Shown here piece by piece: positions 52,514 to 64,000 of a stretch of DNA of 64,000 bases. Source of the stretch: CAVTUU01 sp045804965. GTDB taxonomy: Bacteria; Chloroflexota; Chloroflexia; Thermomicrobiales; UBA6265. The notes under the pieces were generated by a model. The model was not told the DNA's origin. It searched no databases and was given only the letters and a program-made list of their open reading frames with translations. Every line of letters begins with the position of its first letter. Position 1 is the first letter of the stretch. The stretch lies in assembly GCA_045804965.1 (NCBI GenBank), contig JBJMMD010000026.1, forward strand, positions 62,001-126,000, in the 5' to 3' direction. A program made the position numbers and the translations under genes.

Positions 52514-54148
52514 TTGGATCTCGATCTGCGCCGCCTCATGGCCTATGCCCGGCGTTGGTGGTGGCTACTAGCAATCGTGCCGATCGTGGCCGGAGCGACG
52601 GCGTTTGGCATCGCTTCGCGCCAGACGCGCCTCTATTCGGCCAGCGCGGTCATGATGGTGACTCCGGGCTCGAGTTCGAGTGGCGACTATATGAATGCGA
52701 TTCGGGCAGGTCAAACCGCCGCGGCGACCTATGAGCAGCTCGTCGTTTCGGAACCAGTTCTAAAGCCCGTGCACGACGAATTGCAACTGCCGTTGTCTAT
52801 CGGCCAGTTGAAAACCATGGTTTCTGCGTCGACGGTGCGGAACACGTCGCTGATCAGAATATCGGTGAGCGATACCAACGCCGACCGGGCCGCCGCCATT
52901 GCGAACTCCGTCGCCGATCACTTCGCGGGTTTCATTACCCAGCAAGCCTCCGATTTTGACTCGCCCGCCCGGGACGCATTGCAAGGACTTGTAAACGATA
53001 TCGGGCAGCAGATAACTGACACTCAAGCGCAAATTTCCGCGGCCACAGCCGATCCGAACAAAACTTCGGAAGTTACTAGCTTGCAGACAAAGCTGGCCCA
53101 ATTGCAGCAGCGCCAGGCCGACCTCCTCGTCAGCCAGCAGGAGATGGAAGTCAACGCTAAGTCACAACAGTCGACAGTTTTTGTGTCGATCCCAGCGGTG
53201 GCGGCGAGTTCGCCTTATGCGCCTCGTGTCGGCTTTTACTCAGCGTTTGCCATTTTCCTCGGCTTTTGTATCGCCGTCGGACTTGTTTCTCTGATCGAAT
53301 ATCTAGATAACACGGTGAAGGCCGATCTCGACATGCTCGCGCTCGTTGGGGCGCCGTTGCTCAGCGTCGTAGGACTTCAACCAAAACTGCGCGGCACCCA
53401 CGGCGGCGATCAACTTTTCGTGCTGGAGCAACCGAACTCCAACCTCTCCGAGTCAGTTCGGCTCTTGCGGACGAACGTCGAGTTCGCGGCGACGGCACGA
53501 GAAATCGCGACGCTCGCTGTTACGAGTCCAGGGCCGGGCGAAGGCAAGAGCACGATCGCCGCGAATCTGGCGGCGACGATGGCGCAGGCTGGTTTTTCGA
53601 CCGTCTTGATTGACGCCGATCTTCGCCGTCCGAGCCAACACAAGATCTTCAACACGCGCAACGAACGTGGCTTGACGACGTTATTGACTCGGACGGAGCA
53701 TCCTTGGAAGTGGGCAGCCGTCGAAATGCTTCAATCGAATCTTTGGCTGATCCCAAGCGGGCCTATCCCACCTAATCCGGCCGACCTCTTAAGCCTTGAT
53801 CGGCTGCGGCGACTGCTGGAAGAGATCAAAGAATCGGTCGACGTTGTCGTGATCGATACTCCGCCAGTCCTCGCCGTCAGCGATCCATTGGTGGTCGCGA
53901 CGAATTCCGATGCCGTGCTTCTTGTTTGCCGAGCCGGCGGAACGCGCATCGAAGCGCTCCGGCGTTCGGCGGAAAAACTTGAACAGGGCAACGTCCGATT
54001 GGTTGGGGTTGTCGTCAATCAGCAATCGAGCCGAGGGTTCGATGGCTATGCCTACCAAGGTTACTATTACGGTTCGGATGCCGATGAGAGTGATTCGCAG
54101 AAGCGGCCGGCAGGAGTACAGGGCGGAGCAATCACGCAACCGAGCTAA
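52514..54148 (+). CDS. Wzz-like chain-length regulator fused to a BY-kinase
   Basis: 544 residues from a TTG eight bases after GGGGG. Two membrane helices (about 14-33 and 240-261) flank an extracytoplasmic Wzz-type region with a coiled-coil-like stretch (about 160-215). The cytoplasmic BY-kinase has Walker A GPGEGKST (340-347), Walker A' VLIDADLRRPS (364-374) and Walker B VDVVVIDTPP (442-451). A Tyr-rich tail (Y512, Y514, Y517-519) is the usual autophosphorylation site. Controls polymer export or length together with the divergent CpsB-type phosphatase. Confidence 0.94.
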   Translation: MDLDLRRLMAYARRWWWLLAIVPIVAGATAFGIASRQTRLYSASAVMMVTPGSSSSGDYMNAIRAGQTAAATYEQLVVSEPVLKPVHDELQLPLSIGQLKTMVSASTVRNTSLIRISVSDTNADRAAAIANSVADHFAGFITQQASDFDSPARDALQGLVNDIGQQITDTQAQISAATADPNKTSEVTSLQTKLAQLQQRQADLLVSQQEMEVNAKSQQSTVFVSIPAVAASSPYAPRVGFYSAFAIFLGFCIAVGLVSLIEYLDNTVKADLDMLALVGAPLLSVVGLQPKLRGTHGGDQLFVLEQPNSNLSESVRLLRTNVEFAATAREIATLAVTSPGPGEGKSTIAANLAATMAQAGFSTVLIDADLRRPSQHKIFNTRNERGLTTLLTRTEHPWKWAAVEMLQSNLWLIPSGPIPPNPADLLSLDRLRRLLEEIKESVDVVVIDTPPVLAVSDPLVVATNSDAVLLVCRAGGTRIEALRRSAEKLEQGNVRLVGVVVNQQSSRGFDGYAYQGYYYGSDADESDSQKRPAGVQGGAITQPS

Positions 54149-54629
54149 ACCTTTCGACTTAGCCAAATCTGTTCGCCGACCCGGCTCCTGCGGAACGACC
54201 GTCTTGCCAGTGGAGCTGGGATTCCTTGACTTCCGCAGCTCGGCATGGTATCGTACTCGTTCGCGATGATGCGGGGTGGTTTATCCTGCGACCGTGAGCC
54301 AAGCCCAGACGGACGATGCGTGCGAGTTTTTGCCCAGAAGCCACCATTATTTAGGGAGGGGAGAAATCTGCCCTCCCGGTTCGGCATTTGTGCGATCCCA
54401 TTCACTTGGTAACCCGTCGGCAGCAAGCGATCCGAAGGTTTCGACCGGGATCGTTTGTTTCTGTGCGTTGAATCGACGCCAGTCGTTCGTTATCGGGCGT
54501 TCCACAACAGAATAACTTCGCCTCACGAGGCCAGTGGGAGCAATCCGGTTCAGGCCACGTCAAGAGTGAAGCCGGAATACATGGTGAAACGGCGCCTCTG
54601 CCGGAAAAGTTGAGACGGAGGAACGGTTG
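54149..54629 (+). other. long rpoB leader region
   Basis: 481 bp between the BY-kinase gene and rpoB. It holds a promoter at 54226-54254 and a leader of about 370 nt. Within it a 7-pair hairpin has arms GGGAGGG (54354-54360) and CCCTCCC (54371-54377), without a T-run. Near the end is the ribosome-binding site GGAGG (54617-54621). The ribosomal stalk genes rplJ-rplL that commonly precede rpoB are not here. Confidence 0.6.
54226..54254 (+). promoter_or_regulatory. promoter of rpoBC
   Basis: -35 TTGACT (54226-54231), 17-bp spacer, -10 TATCGT (54249-54254), giving a start near 54261. Confidence 0.6.
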
Positions 54630-57600
54630 ATGGTCAACACGAAAGCGGTGACCGGCGACACGACGGCTATCAGCGCTCCACGGCAAGTCATTTCAAATCA
54701 AGGCATCGACCGGCGGACATTCTCGCGCATTCCAACCGTGTTGGAAATGCCTTACCTCGTGCAGGTTCAACTCGAGTCCTTCGATTGGTTTGTCCGCGAA
54801 GGCCTCAAGGAATTGCTCGACGAGATTTCGCCGATTACCGACCACCACAAGAAGATGGAACTGTCCATCTTCGAGCCTCGGTTTGATCCCCCATGGTCGC
54901 GGATGCCGAAAGGCGACGAGCAAGAGCGGGCAAAGATTGACCCACGGGTGGCAGAACAGTATTGCCGGGAGCGAGACATTACATATGCGGCGCCCTTGCG
55001 CGTTTCCGCGCGCTTGGTTATGCGCGAGACCGGTGAAATCAAGGAAACCGGCCCGGACGGCATCTTCCTCGGGGATTTCCCGATGATGACCTCGGACGGC
55101 ACGTTCATTATTAATGGCGCCGAGCGGGTCGTGGTTTCGCAATTGGTCCGCTCGCCAGGAGTCTATTTCGAGCGGACACCGGACCCGGCAACAGGCAAGC
55201 TGTTGTCGACCGCCAAGTTGATTCCAAACCGCGGCGCCTGGCTCGAGTTCGAAACTTCAAACCGCGATGTTCTTTCGGTCAAGGTTGATCGGAAGCGCAA
55301 GATGCCGGTCACCATATTGTTGCGCGCGATCGGCATTGAACAAGACGAAGCATTGCTTGAACGGTTCGCGAACGTCGACACGAATCCCGATCACCGCTTC
55401 ATCGCGACCACGTTAGATAAGGAACCGACGAAGACGCGGGAAGAAGCGCTGATCGAGCTCTATCGTCGGCTGCGGCCGGGCGATCCACCGACGCGCGACA
55501 ACGCGTCGTCGCTCCTCGAAAATTTGTTCTTCAACGAGCGACGTTACGACCTCGCGCGCGTTGGCCGATACAAACTCAACGGCCGACTTCATGCCGGGCG
55601 CCAGTCATCTGAGAATGAGCTGACGACGCGGATTCTGACGCAAGATGACTTGATCGAAATCATCAGCGAGATGATCCGGCTCAACAACGAGATCGGGAAT
55701 CCAGACGATATCGATCACCTCGGTAATCGCCGGATTCGCGCGGTCGGTGAGCTAATCCAAATGCACGTCCGCACCGGATTTCAGCGCCTTGAGCGCGGTA
55801 TCCGCGAGCGGATGACAATTCAGGACCCAGAGACGATTACCCCCGCGGGACTCATCAGCACGACCCGGCCAGTGATGGCGGCGGTGCGCGAATTCTTCGG
55901 TGGCAGTCAGCTATCGCAATTCATGGATCAGACGAATCCTCTGGCTGAATTGACACACAAGCGGCGCTTGTCGGCGCTCGGACCGGGCGGATTGAGCCGC
56001 GATCGGGCCGGATTCGATGTGCGCGACGTTCACCCGTCCCACTACGGTCGGATCTGCCCAATAGAGACCCCGGAAGGTCCAAACATCGGTCTCATCGGCT
56101 CGCTTGCGACGTACGGCAAGATCAATAAATACGGCTTTATCGAGTCGCCTTACCGGCGGGTTGTGTCAACCATCAATCTCGAGGACCCAATCATTACACC
56201 TGAAGGGCAGATTCTTCGTGATGACGCGGTCAATCCGAAGAACGGCAAGGTCGTGCTCGCGAAGGGCGAAGTGATCTCGGCAGACGACGTGAAGGTGCTG
56301 AAGAAAGCGAACGTTGCGCAAATCAGAATTGCGCCGATCGCATCGCACATCATTGACTACCTCCCGGCTGACCGGGAAGAGCAATTGATGATTGCGCAGG
56401 CGAACACGCCGATCGATGAGAACGACCGGTTAATTCCGGATCACGTCATCGTGCGGCACGGCGGTGGCCACAGTTTCCCGGTAGTCCCGGCGGACCAGGT
56501 TCACTACATGGACGTGTCGCCGAAGCAAGTTGTCTCAGTTGGAACCGCGCTGATTCCGTTCCTCGAACATGACGACGCCAACCGCGCGCTAATGGGCGCG
56601 AACATGCAAAAGCAAGCTGTGCCTCTGATCCAGCCCAAAGCACCAGTTATCGGCACGGGGGTGGAGTATCAAGCCGCGAAAGACTCGGGTCAGGTCCTCA
56701 TCTCGCAACACGCCGGCGTCGTCACGTTAGTGACAGGTCGCCAGGTCAAGATCAAAGATGTCGATGGCAACGACCATACGTACAACCTGCGGAAGTTCGT
56801 CCGCTCGAATCAAGACACCTGCATCAATCAACGTCCGAGTGTGCGCAAGGGCCAGCAAATTGAAGTCGGGCAGATCATTGCTGATTCGTCTTCTACGGAG
56901 AATGGTGAGCTCGCGCTTGGTCAGAACGTTCTCGTCGCGTTCATGCCTTGGGAAGGCGGAAACTTCGAAGACGCGATCTTGATCAGCGAGCGGCTCGTCC
57001 GCGACGACGTCTTTACCTCGATTCACATCGAGAAATATGAGACCGAGGCGCGGGACACGAAGCTCGGGCCAGAAGAAATCACCCGCGACATCCCGAACGT
57101 TGGTGAGGATAGCCTTGCCAACCTCGACGAGAACGGCATCATCCGGATCGGGGCTGAAGTTCGCCCGAACGACATTCTCGTCGGCAAGGTCACGCCTCGA
57201 GGTGAAACCGAGTTGAGCGCCGAGGAGCGACTGCTGCGGGCGATCTTCGGTGAGAAAGCGCGCGAGGTGAAAGACACCTCGCTGCGCGTACCGCACGGCG
57301 TCCACGGCAAGATCATCGACGTGAAGCAGTTCCGCCGGGACGAGAGCACTGATCATGAGTTGCCGGCCGGCGTGAACGAAATGGTCCGCGTCAGCATCGC
57401 CCAAAAGCGGAAAATTTCCGAGGGCGACAAGATGGCCGGACGCCACGGCAATAAAGGCGTCATCAGCCGGATTCTTCCGATTGAGGACATGCCGTATCTG
57501 CCGGACGGATCGCCGGTGGACATAATTCTGAACCCGATCGGTGTGCCCTCGCGGATGAATATCGGCCAAGTCCTGGAAACCCATTTGGGCTGGGCAGCCC

Positions 57601-58199
57601 TCACGCTGGGCTTCCGCGTGGCGACGCCGGTATTCGATGGCGCCAAGGAAGAAGAAATTCGAAGCCTTCTGGTCGAGGCTGGCTTGCCTGAAGACGGTAA
57701 GGTCGACCTCTATGACGGCCGGACCGGCGACAAATTCGACCGGCCAGTAACGGTGGGCGTGATTTACATGCTCAAACTGGCGCACTTGGTCGAAGACAAG
57801 ATCCACGCCCGATCAACGGGTCCGTACTCGCTCGTGACGCAACAGCCGCTCGGCGGCAAGGCGCAATTCGGCGGGCAGCGGTTCGGCGAGATGGAGGTCT
57901 GGGCGCTCGAAGCCTACGGTGCGGCGCACACGCTTCAGGAAATGCTAACCGTCAAGTCGGACGACGTGGTCGGACGTGTGAAGACATACGAGGCGATCGT
58001 CAAAGGTGACGAGATTGTCGAAGCCGGGGTACCGGAATCATTCAAGGTCCTGGTCAAGGAGCTGCGAAGTCTCGGCTTGTCGATCGACGTGATTAATGAG
58101 GATGAGCAGACCGTCGACTTCACAGAAGACACGTCGCGCGATCTGCTCACGAATATTGGCCGGATCAACCTGCAGGGATTTGAACGAACTGAGGACTAG
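54630..58199 (+). CDS. rpoB: DNA-directed RNA polymerase subunit beta
   Basis: 1189 residues from the ATG at 54630, with GGAGGA seven bases upstream; a TTG at 54627 is also in frame. Catalytic-core subunit of RNA polymerase. [16 protein letters not shown], the fork-loop region [74 protein letters not shown] and the C-terminal [23 protein letters not shown] are all present. Residues equivalent to E. coli D516, H526 and S531 are the wild-type ones. rpoC follows 78 nt downstream. Confidence 0.98.
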   Translation: MVNTKAVTGDTTAISAPRQVISNQGIDRRTFSRIPTVLEMPYLVQVQLESFDWFVREGLKELLDEISPITDHHKKMELSIFEPRFDPPWSRMPKGDEQERAKIDPRVAEQYCRERDITYAAPLRVSARLVMRETGEIKETGPDGIFLGDFPMMTSDGTFIINGAERVVVSQLVRSPGVYFERTPDPATGKLLSTAKLIPNRGAWLEFETSNRDVLSVKVDRKRKMPVTILLRAIGIEQDEALLERFANVDTNPDHRFIATTLDKEPTKTREEALIELYRRLRPGDPPTRDNASSLLENLFFNERRYDLARVGRYKLNGRLHAGRQSSENELTTRILTQDDLIEIISEMIRLNNEIGNPDDIDHLGNRRIRAVGELIQMHVRTGFQRLERGIRERMTIQDPETITPAGLISTTRPVMAAVREFFGGSQLSQFMDQTNPLAELTHKRRLSALGPGGLSRDRAGFDVRDVHPSHYGRICPIETPEGPNIGLIGSLATYGKINKYGFIESPYRRVVSTINLEDPIITPEGQILRDDAVNPKNGKVVLAKGEVISADDVKVLKKANVAQIRIAPIASHIIDYLPADREEQLMIAQANTPIDENDRLIPDHVIVRHGGGHSFPVVPADQVHYMDVSPKQVVSVGTALIPFLEHDDANRALMGANMQKQAVPLIQPKAPVIGTGVEYQAAKDSGQVLISQHAGVVTLVTGRQVKIKDVDGNDHTYNLRKFVRSNQDTCINQRPSVRKGQQIEVGQIIADSSSTENGELALGQNVLVAFMPWEGGNFEDAILISERLVRDDVFTSIHIEKYETEARDTKLGPEEITRDIPNVGEDSLANLDENGIIRIGAEVRPNDILVGKVTPRGETELSAEERLLRAIFGEKAREVKDTSLRVPHGVHGKIIDVKQFRRDESTDHELPAGVNEMVRVSIAQKRKISEGDKMAGRHGNKGVISRILPIEDMPYLPDGSPVDIILNPIGVPSRMNIGQVLETHLGWAALTLGFRVATPVFDGAKEEEIRSLLVEAGLPEDGKVDLYDGRTGDKFDRPVTVGVIYMLKLAHLVEDKIHARSTGPYSLVTQQPLGGKAQFGGQRFGEMEVWALEAYGAAHTLQEMLTVKSDDVVGRVKTYEAIVKGDEIVEAGVPESFKVLVKELRSLGLSIDVINEDEQTVDFTEDTSRDLLTNIGRINLQGFERTED

Positions 58200-58277
58200 G
58201 TCGGGTACTCAAGATTCGGCGTCAAGTTCGAATCTGCGAGTTCGCCTGTCTTAGCAACAACGTTCGGTGGAGGAAAA

Positions 58278-62819
<4,542 letters not shown>

Positions 62820-62834
62820 TCGCTGACGAGCCGG

Positions 62835-62872
62835 CGCCCCTGGATGAACCGTTTGGGTGCGATCCGGGGGCG
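62835..62872 (+). terminator. terminator after rpoC
   Basis: Eleven-pair stem, arms CGCCCCTGGAT (62835-62845) and ATCCGGGGGCG (62862-62872) with one G-T pair, a 16-nt loop, then a short TTTG further on. Confidence 0.65.
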
Positions 62873-62985
62873 TCCGTTTGTCTCGCTGAAGCGTTGGACG
62901 ATGCTGACCTTCGGCCCAAGGTTAGCTGCGCGCGCAACAATCAAGCAACAAAGGCGGAAAATCGCGCAAGTTAGCCTAGTTTACC

Positions 62986-63014
62986 TTGACGCAAACGGTG
63001 GAAAATCGTAAACT
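62986..63014 (+). promoter_or_regulatory. promoter of the rpsL operon
   Basis: -35 TTGACG (62986-62991), 17-bp spacer, -10 TAAACT (63009-63014). This matches the sigma70 consensus well and would give a leader of about 155 nt. Confidence 0.75.
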
Positions 63015-63177
63015 CGACCCTTGTGGCTTCCGAAAGGGGCCACTGGGGTGAGGTGTTGTCTGCCGGAAATCCCGATAGCAATAACCTTACAGGGCGGGAG
63101 GCGCCGCAGCTGCGTCCTGTGTATATAGGGTGCAGAGCACGGTTTGGAGAAGCCCCCTGTCTGGCTAGGAGTTAGTC

Positions 63178-63612
63178 GTGCCGACAATTAATCAGTTGGT
63201 TCGTAAGGGCCGAAAAAGCGTCAAGAAGAAGACCAAAGCGCCAGCACTGGGCTTTACCAATAATGCCCTAGGCCGGTATGCGGGACAGCTTCGCAAGAGT
63301 GGCAATGCGCCGCAAAAACGCGGAGTTTGTACTCAGGTCAAAACGATGACGCCGAAGAAGCCCAATTCGGCACTGCGCAAGATCGCCCGCGTGCGTCTTT
63401 CCAATCATATGGAAGTCACGGCGTACATTCCGGGCGAAGGGCACAATTTGCAGGAGCACTCCGTGGTGTTGGTCCGTGGCGGCAGGGTGAAGGATCTTCC
63501 TGGCGTTCGCTACCACATCGTCCGGGGTACCCTCGATGCCCGCGGTGTTGATAACCGCAAGAAGTCGCGGTCAAAATACGGAACCAAAGCACCGAAGGCT
63601 CCAGCGCGATAG
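63178..63612 (+). CDS. rpsL: 30S ribosomal protein S12
   Basis: 144 residues from a GTG start. Decoding-site protein. [24 protein letters not shown], then an insertion of about 18 residues ([18 protein letters not shown]) before [31 protein letters not shown]; such insertions occur in Chloroflexota and Gram-positive S12. Both streptomycin-sensitive Lys residues ([11 protein letters not shown] and [11 protein letters not shown]) are wild type. Followed by rpsG after a hairpin. Confidence 0.97.
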   Translation: MPTINQLVRKGRKSVKKKTKAPALGFTNNALGRYAGQLRKSGNAPQKRGVCTQVKTMTPKKPNSALRKIARVRLSNHMEVTAYIPGEGHNLQEHSVVLVRGGRVKDLPGVRYHIVRGTLDARGVDNRKKSRSKYGTKAPKAPAR

Positions 63613-63682
63613 CGCCGGCCGGCGATTATTCGCCGGAATGCTGAGGGAGCTTACCGCCTCGGCGGAACTGAGTTAGCACGAC

Positions 63683-63723
63683 GAAAAGCGGCCCGACGTC
63701 TCCAGGGCGTTGACCGCTTTTTC
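63683..63723 (+). terminator. intercistronic terminator between rpsL and rpsG
   Basis: Arms AAAAGCGG (63684-63691) and CCGCTTTT (63714-63721) with five Ts in the right arm (63718-63722) and a 22-nt loop that itself can pair (GCCC with GGGC). It sits inside the rpsL-rpsG operon, so it probably gives partial termination. Confidence 0.6.
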
Positions 63724-63811
63724 GTGTGTGTTGGACTTAGTCCAATCGAGTCAAATTAGACGATGAACCGAACAAATTCGCAGCGAGAGCGATACGGAGG
63801 CGAATGAACCG

Positions 63812-64000
63812 ATGCCACGCCGAGCAAAGATCGTCCGCCGGGTGCCGGCGCCTGATCCGAAGTACAACAGCGAGCTTGTAAGCCGCTTCATCAATAAGAT
63901 CATGCAACGCGGCAAGAAAGGCGTCGCTGAACGGATCATGTACGACGCGCTTGAGACGATCCAATCTCGCACCGGCCGGAATCCGGTTGAGGTGTTTGAG
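63812..64000 (+). CDS. rpsG: 30S ribosomal protein S7 (5' part)
   Basis: 63 codons to the window edge. MPRRAKIVRRVPAPDPKYNSELVSRFINKIMQRGKKGVAERIMYDALETIQSRTGRNPVEVFE is the N-terminus of S7, which nucleates the 30S head and binds 16S rRNA. GGAGG lies 11 bases upstream. fusA and tuf are expected to follow. Confidence 0.96.
   Translation, partial: MPRRAKIVRRVPAPDPKYNSELVSRFINKIMQRGKKGVAERIMYDALETIQSRTGRNPVEVFE

Larger units (their letters stand above)
62820..63177 (+). other. rpoC-rpsL intergenic region
   Basis: 358 bp. It contains the terminator after rpoC (62835-62872) and the rpsL promoter (62986-63014). The rest is a leader of about 155 nt to rpsL with a GC-rich stretch (about 63091-63115) that may fold. 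No gene seen. Confidence 0.6.

Noticed and set aside
56727..57806. 359-codon minus-strand frame inside rpoB
   Set aside because: Antisense to a highly conserved gene; open only because of codon bias.

Overview
The window is about 64 kb of GC-rich, gene-dense bacterial chromosome, dominated by housekeeping operons. The best guess is a Chloroflexota genome, probably near Thermomicrobia. Three things suggest this: a ribosomal protein S12 with the short extra segment after the KAPAL motif, a Tat-exported solute-binding protein with an Ala-Ser-Pro-rich linker after its signal, and a Tat-exported protein ending in LPSTG, a hydrophobic helix and a basic tail. This placement is inference; no 16S rRNA gene is present.

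Layout. 1-3.4 kb: the end of an upstream gene, a small membrane protein, a TPR protein and miaB, then a 500-bp divergent intergenic region with a nested palindrome. 3.4-7.6 kb: a protein with a duplicated Cys motif, a RodZ-like helix-turn-helix membrane protein, a diacylglycerol-kinase-type lipid kinase, a 40-residue membrane peptide and a YggT-like protein. 7.6-14.1 kb: coaBC, an orphan secreted protein, and an envelope cluster made of a zinc-ribbon LCP protein, a Tat/LPSTG surface protein and a glycosyltransferase whose C-terminus looks like a second, degenerate LCP domain. 14.2-19 kb: the gap-pgk-tpiA-secG glycolytic operon and a YvcK-like protein. 19.2-28.8 kb: translation genes nusA-rnpM-infB-rbfA-DHH phosphoesterase-truB-ribF, then infC-rpmI-rplT-trmH-HU. 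28.8-37.2 kb, minus strand: plsX, gyrB, a membrane protein, a zincin, a class B PBP, an FtsW-type protein and mtnP. 37.3-40.3 kb: rpsO and pnp. 40.4-46 kb: a zinc-ribbon protein, a flippase-like protein and an oligopeptide ABC cassette. 46.2-51.5 kb: larE, an Rrf2 regulator, an aldehyde dehydrogenase, then an accessory patch (GNAT, VOC gene remnant, two DUF1801 proteins) beside tRNA-Asn. 51.5-54.1 kb: a PHP-type tyrosine phosphatase divergent from a Wzz/BY-kinase fusion. 54.2-64 kb: rpoB-rpoC, rpsL and the start of rpsG.

How the genes work together: two gene sets cover the flow from transcription (rpoBC, nusA) through initiation (infB, infC) and ribosome maturation (rbfA, truB) to RNA decay (pnp). 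Several of their leaders carry stem-loops that could act in control (nusA, pnp, rpoB, rpsL-rpsG). infC has no ATG, GTG or TTG that could be its start, and appears to begin at ATT, as in the autoregulated infC of other bacteria. A second theme is the cell envelope: LCP, glycosyltransferase, BY-kinase and phosphatase, PBP-FtsW, RodZ-like protein, PlsX, lipid kinase and flippase. No CRISPR array, intact insertion sequence, prophage or conventional defence system was seen. The most unusual items are the glycosyltransferase-LCP fusion with its Tat/LPSTG neighbour, the duplicated-Cys protein at 3.4 kb, a dispersed-repeat-like inverted repeat at 47.5 kb, and the coiled-coil insertion in RpoC.
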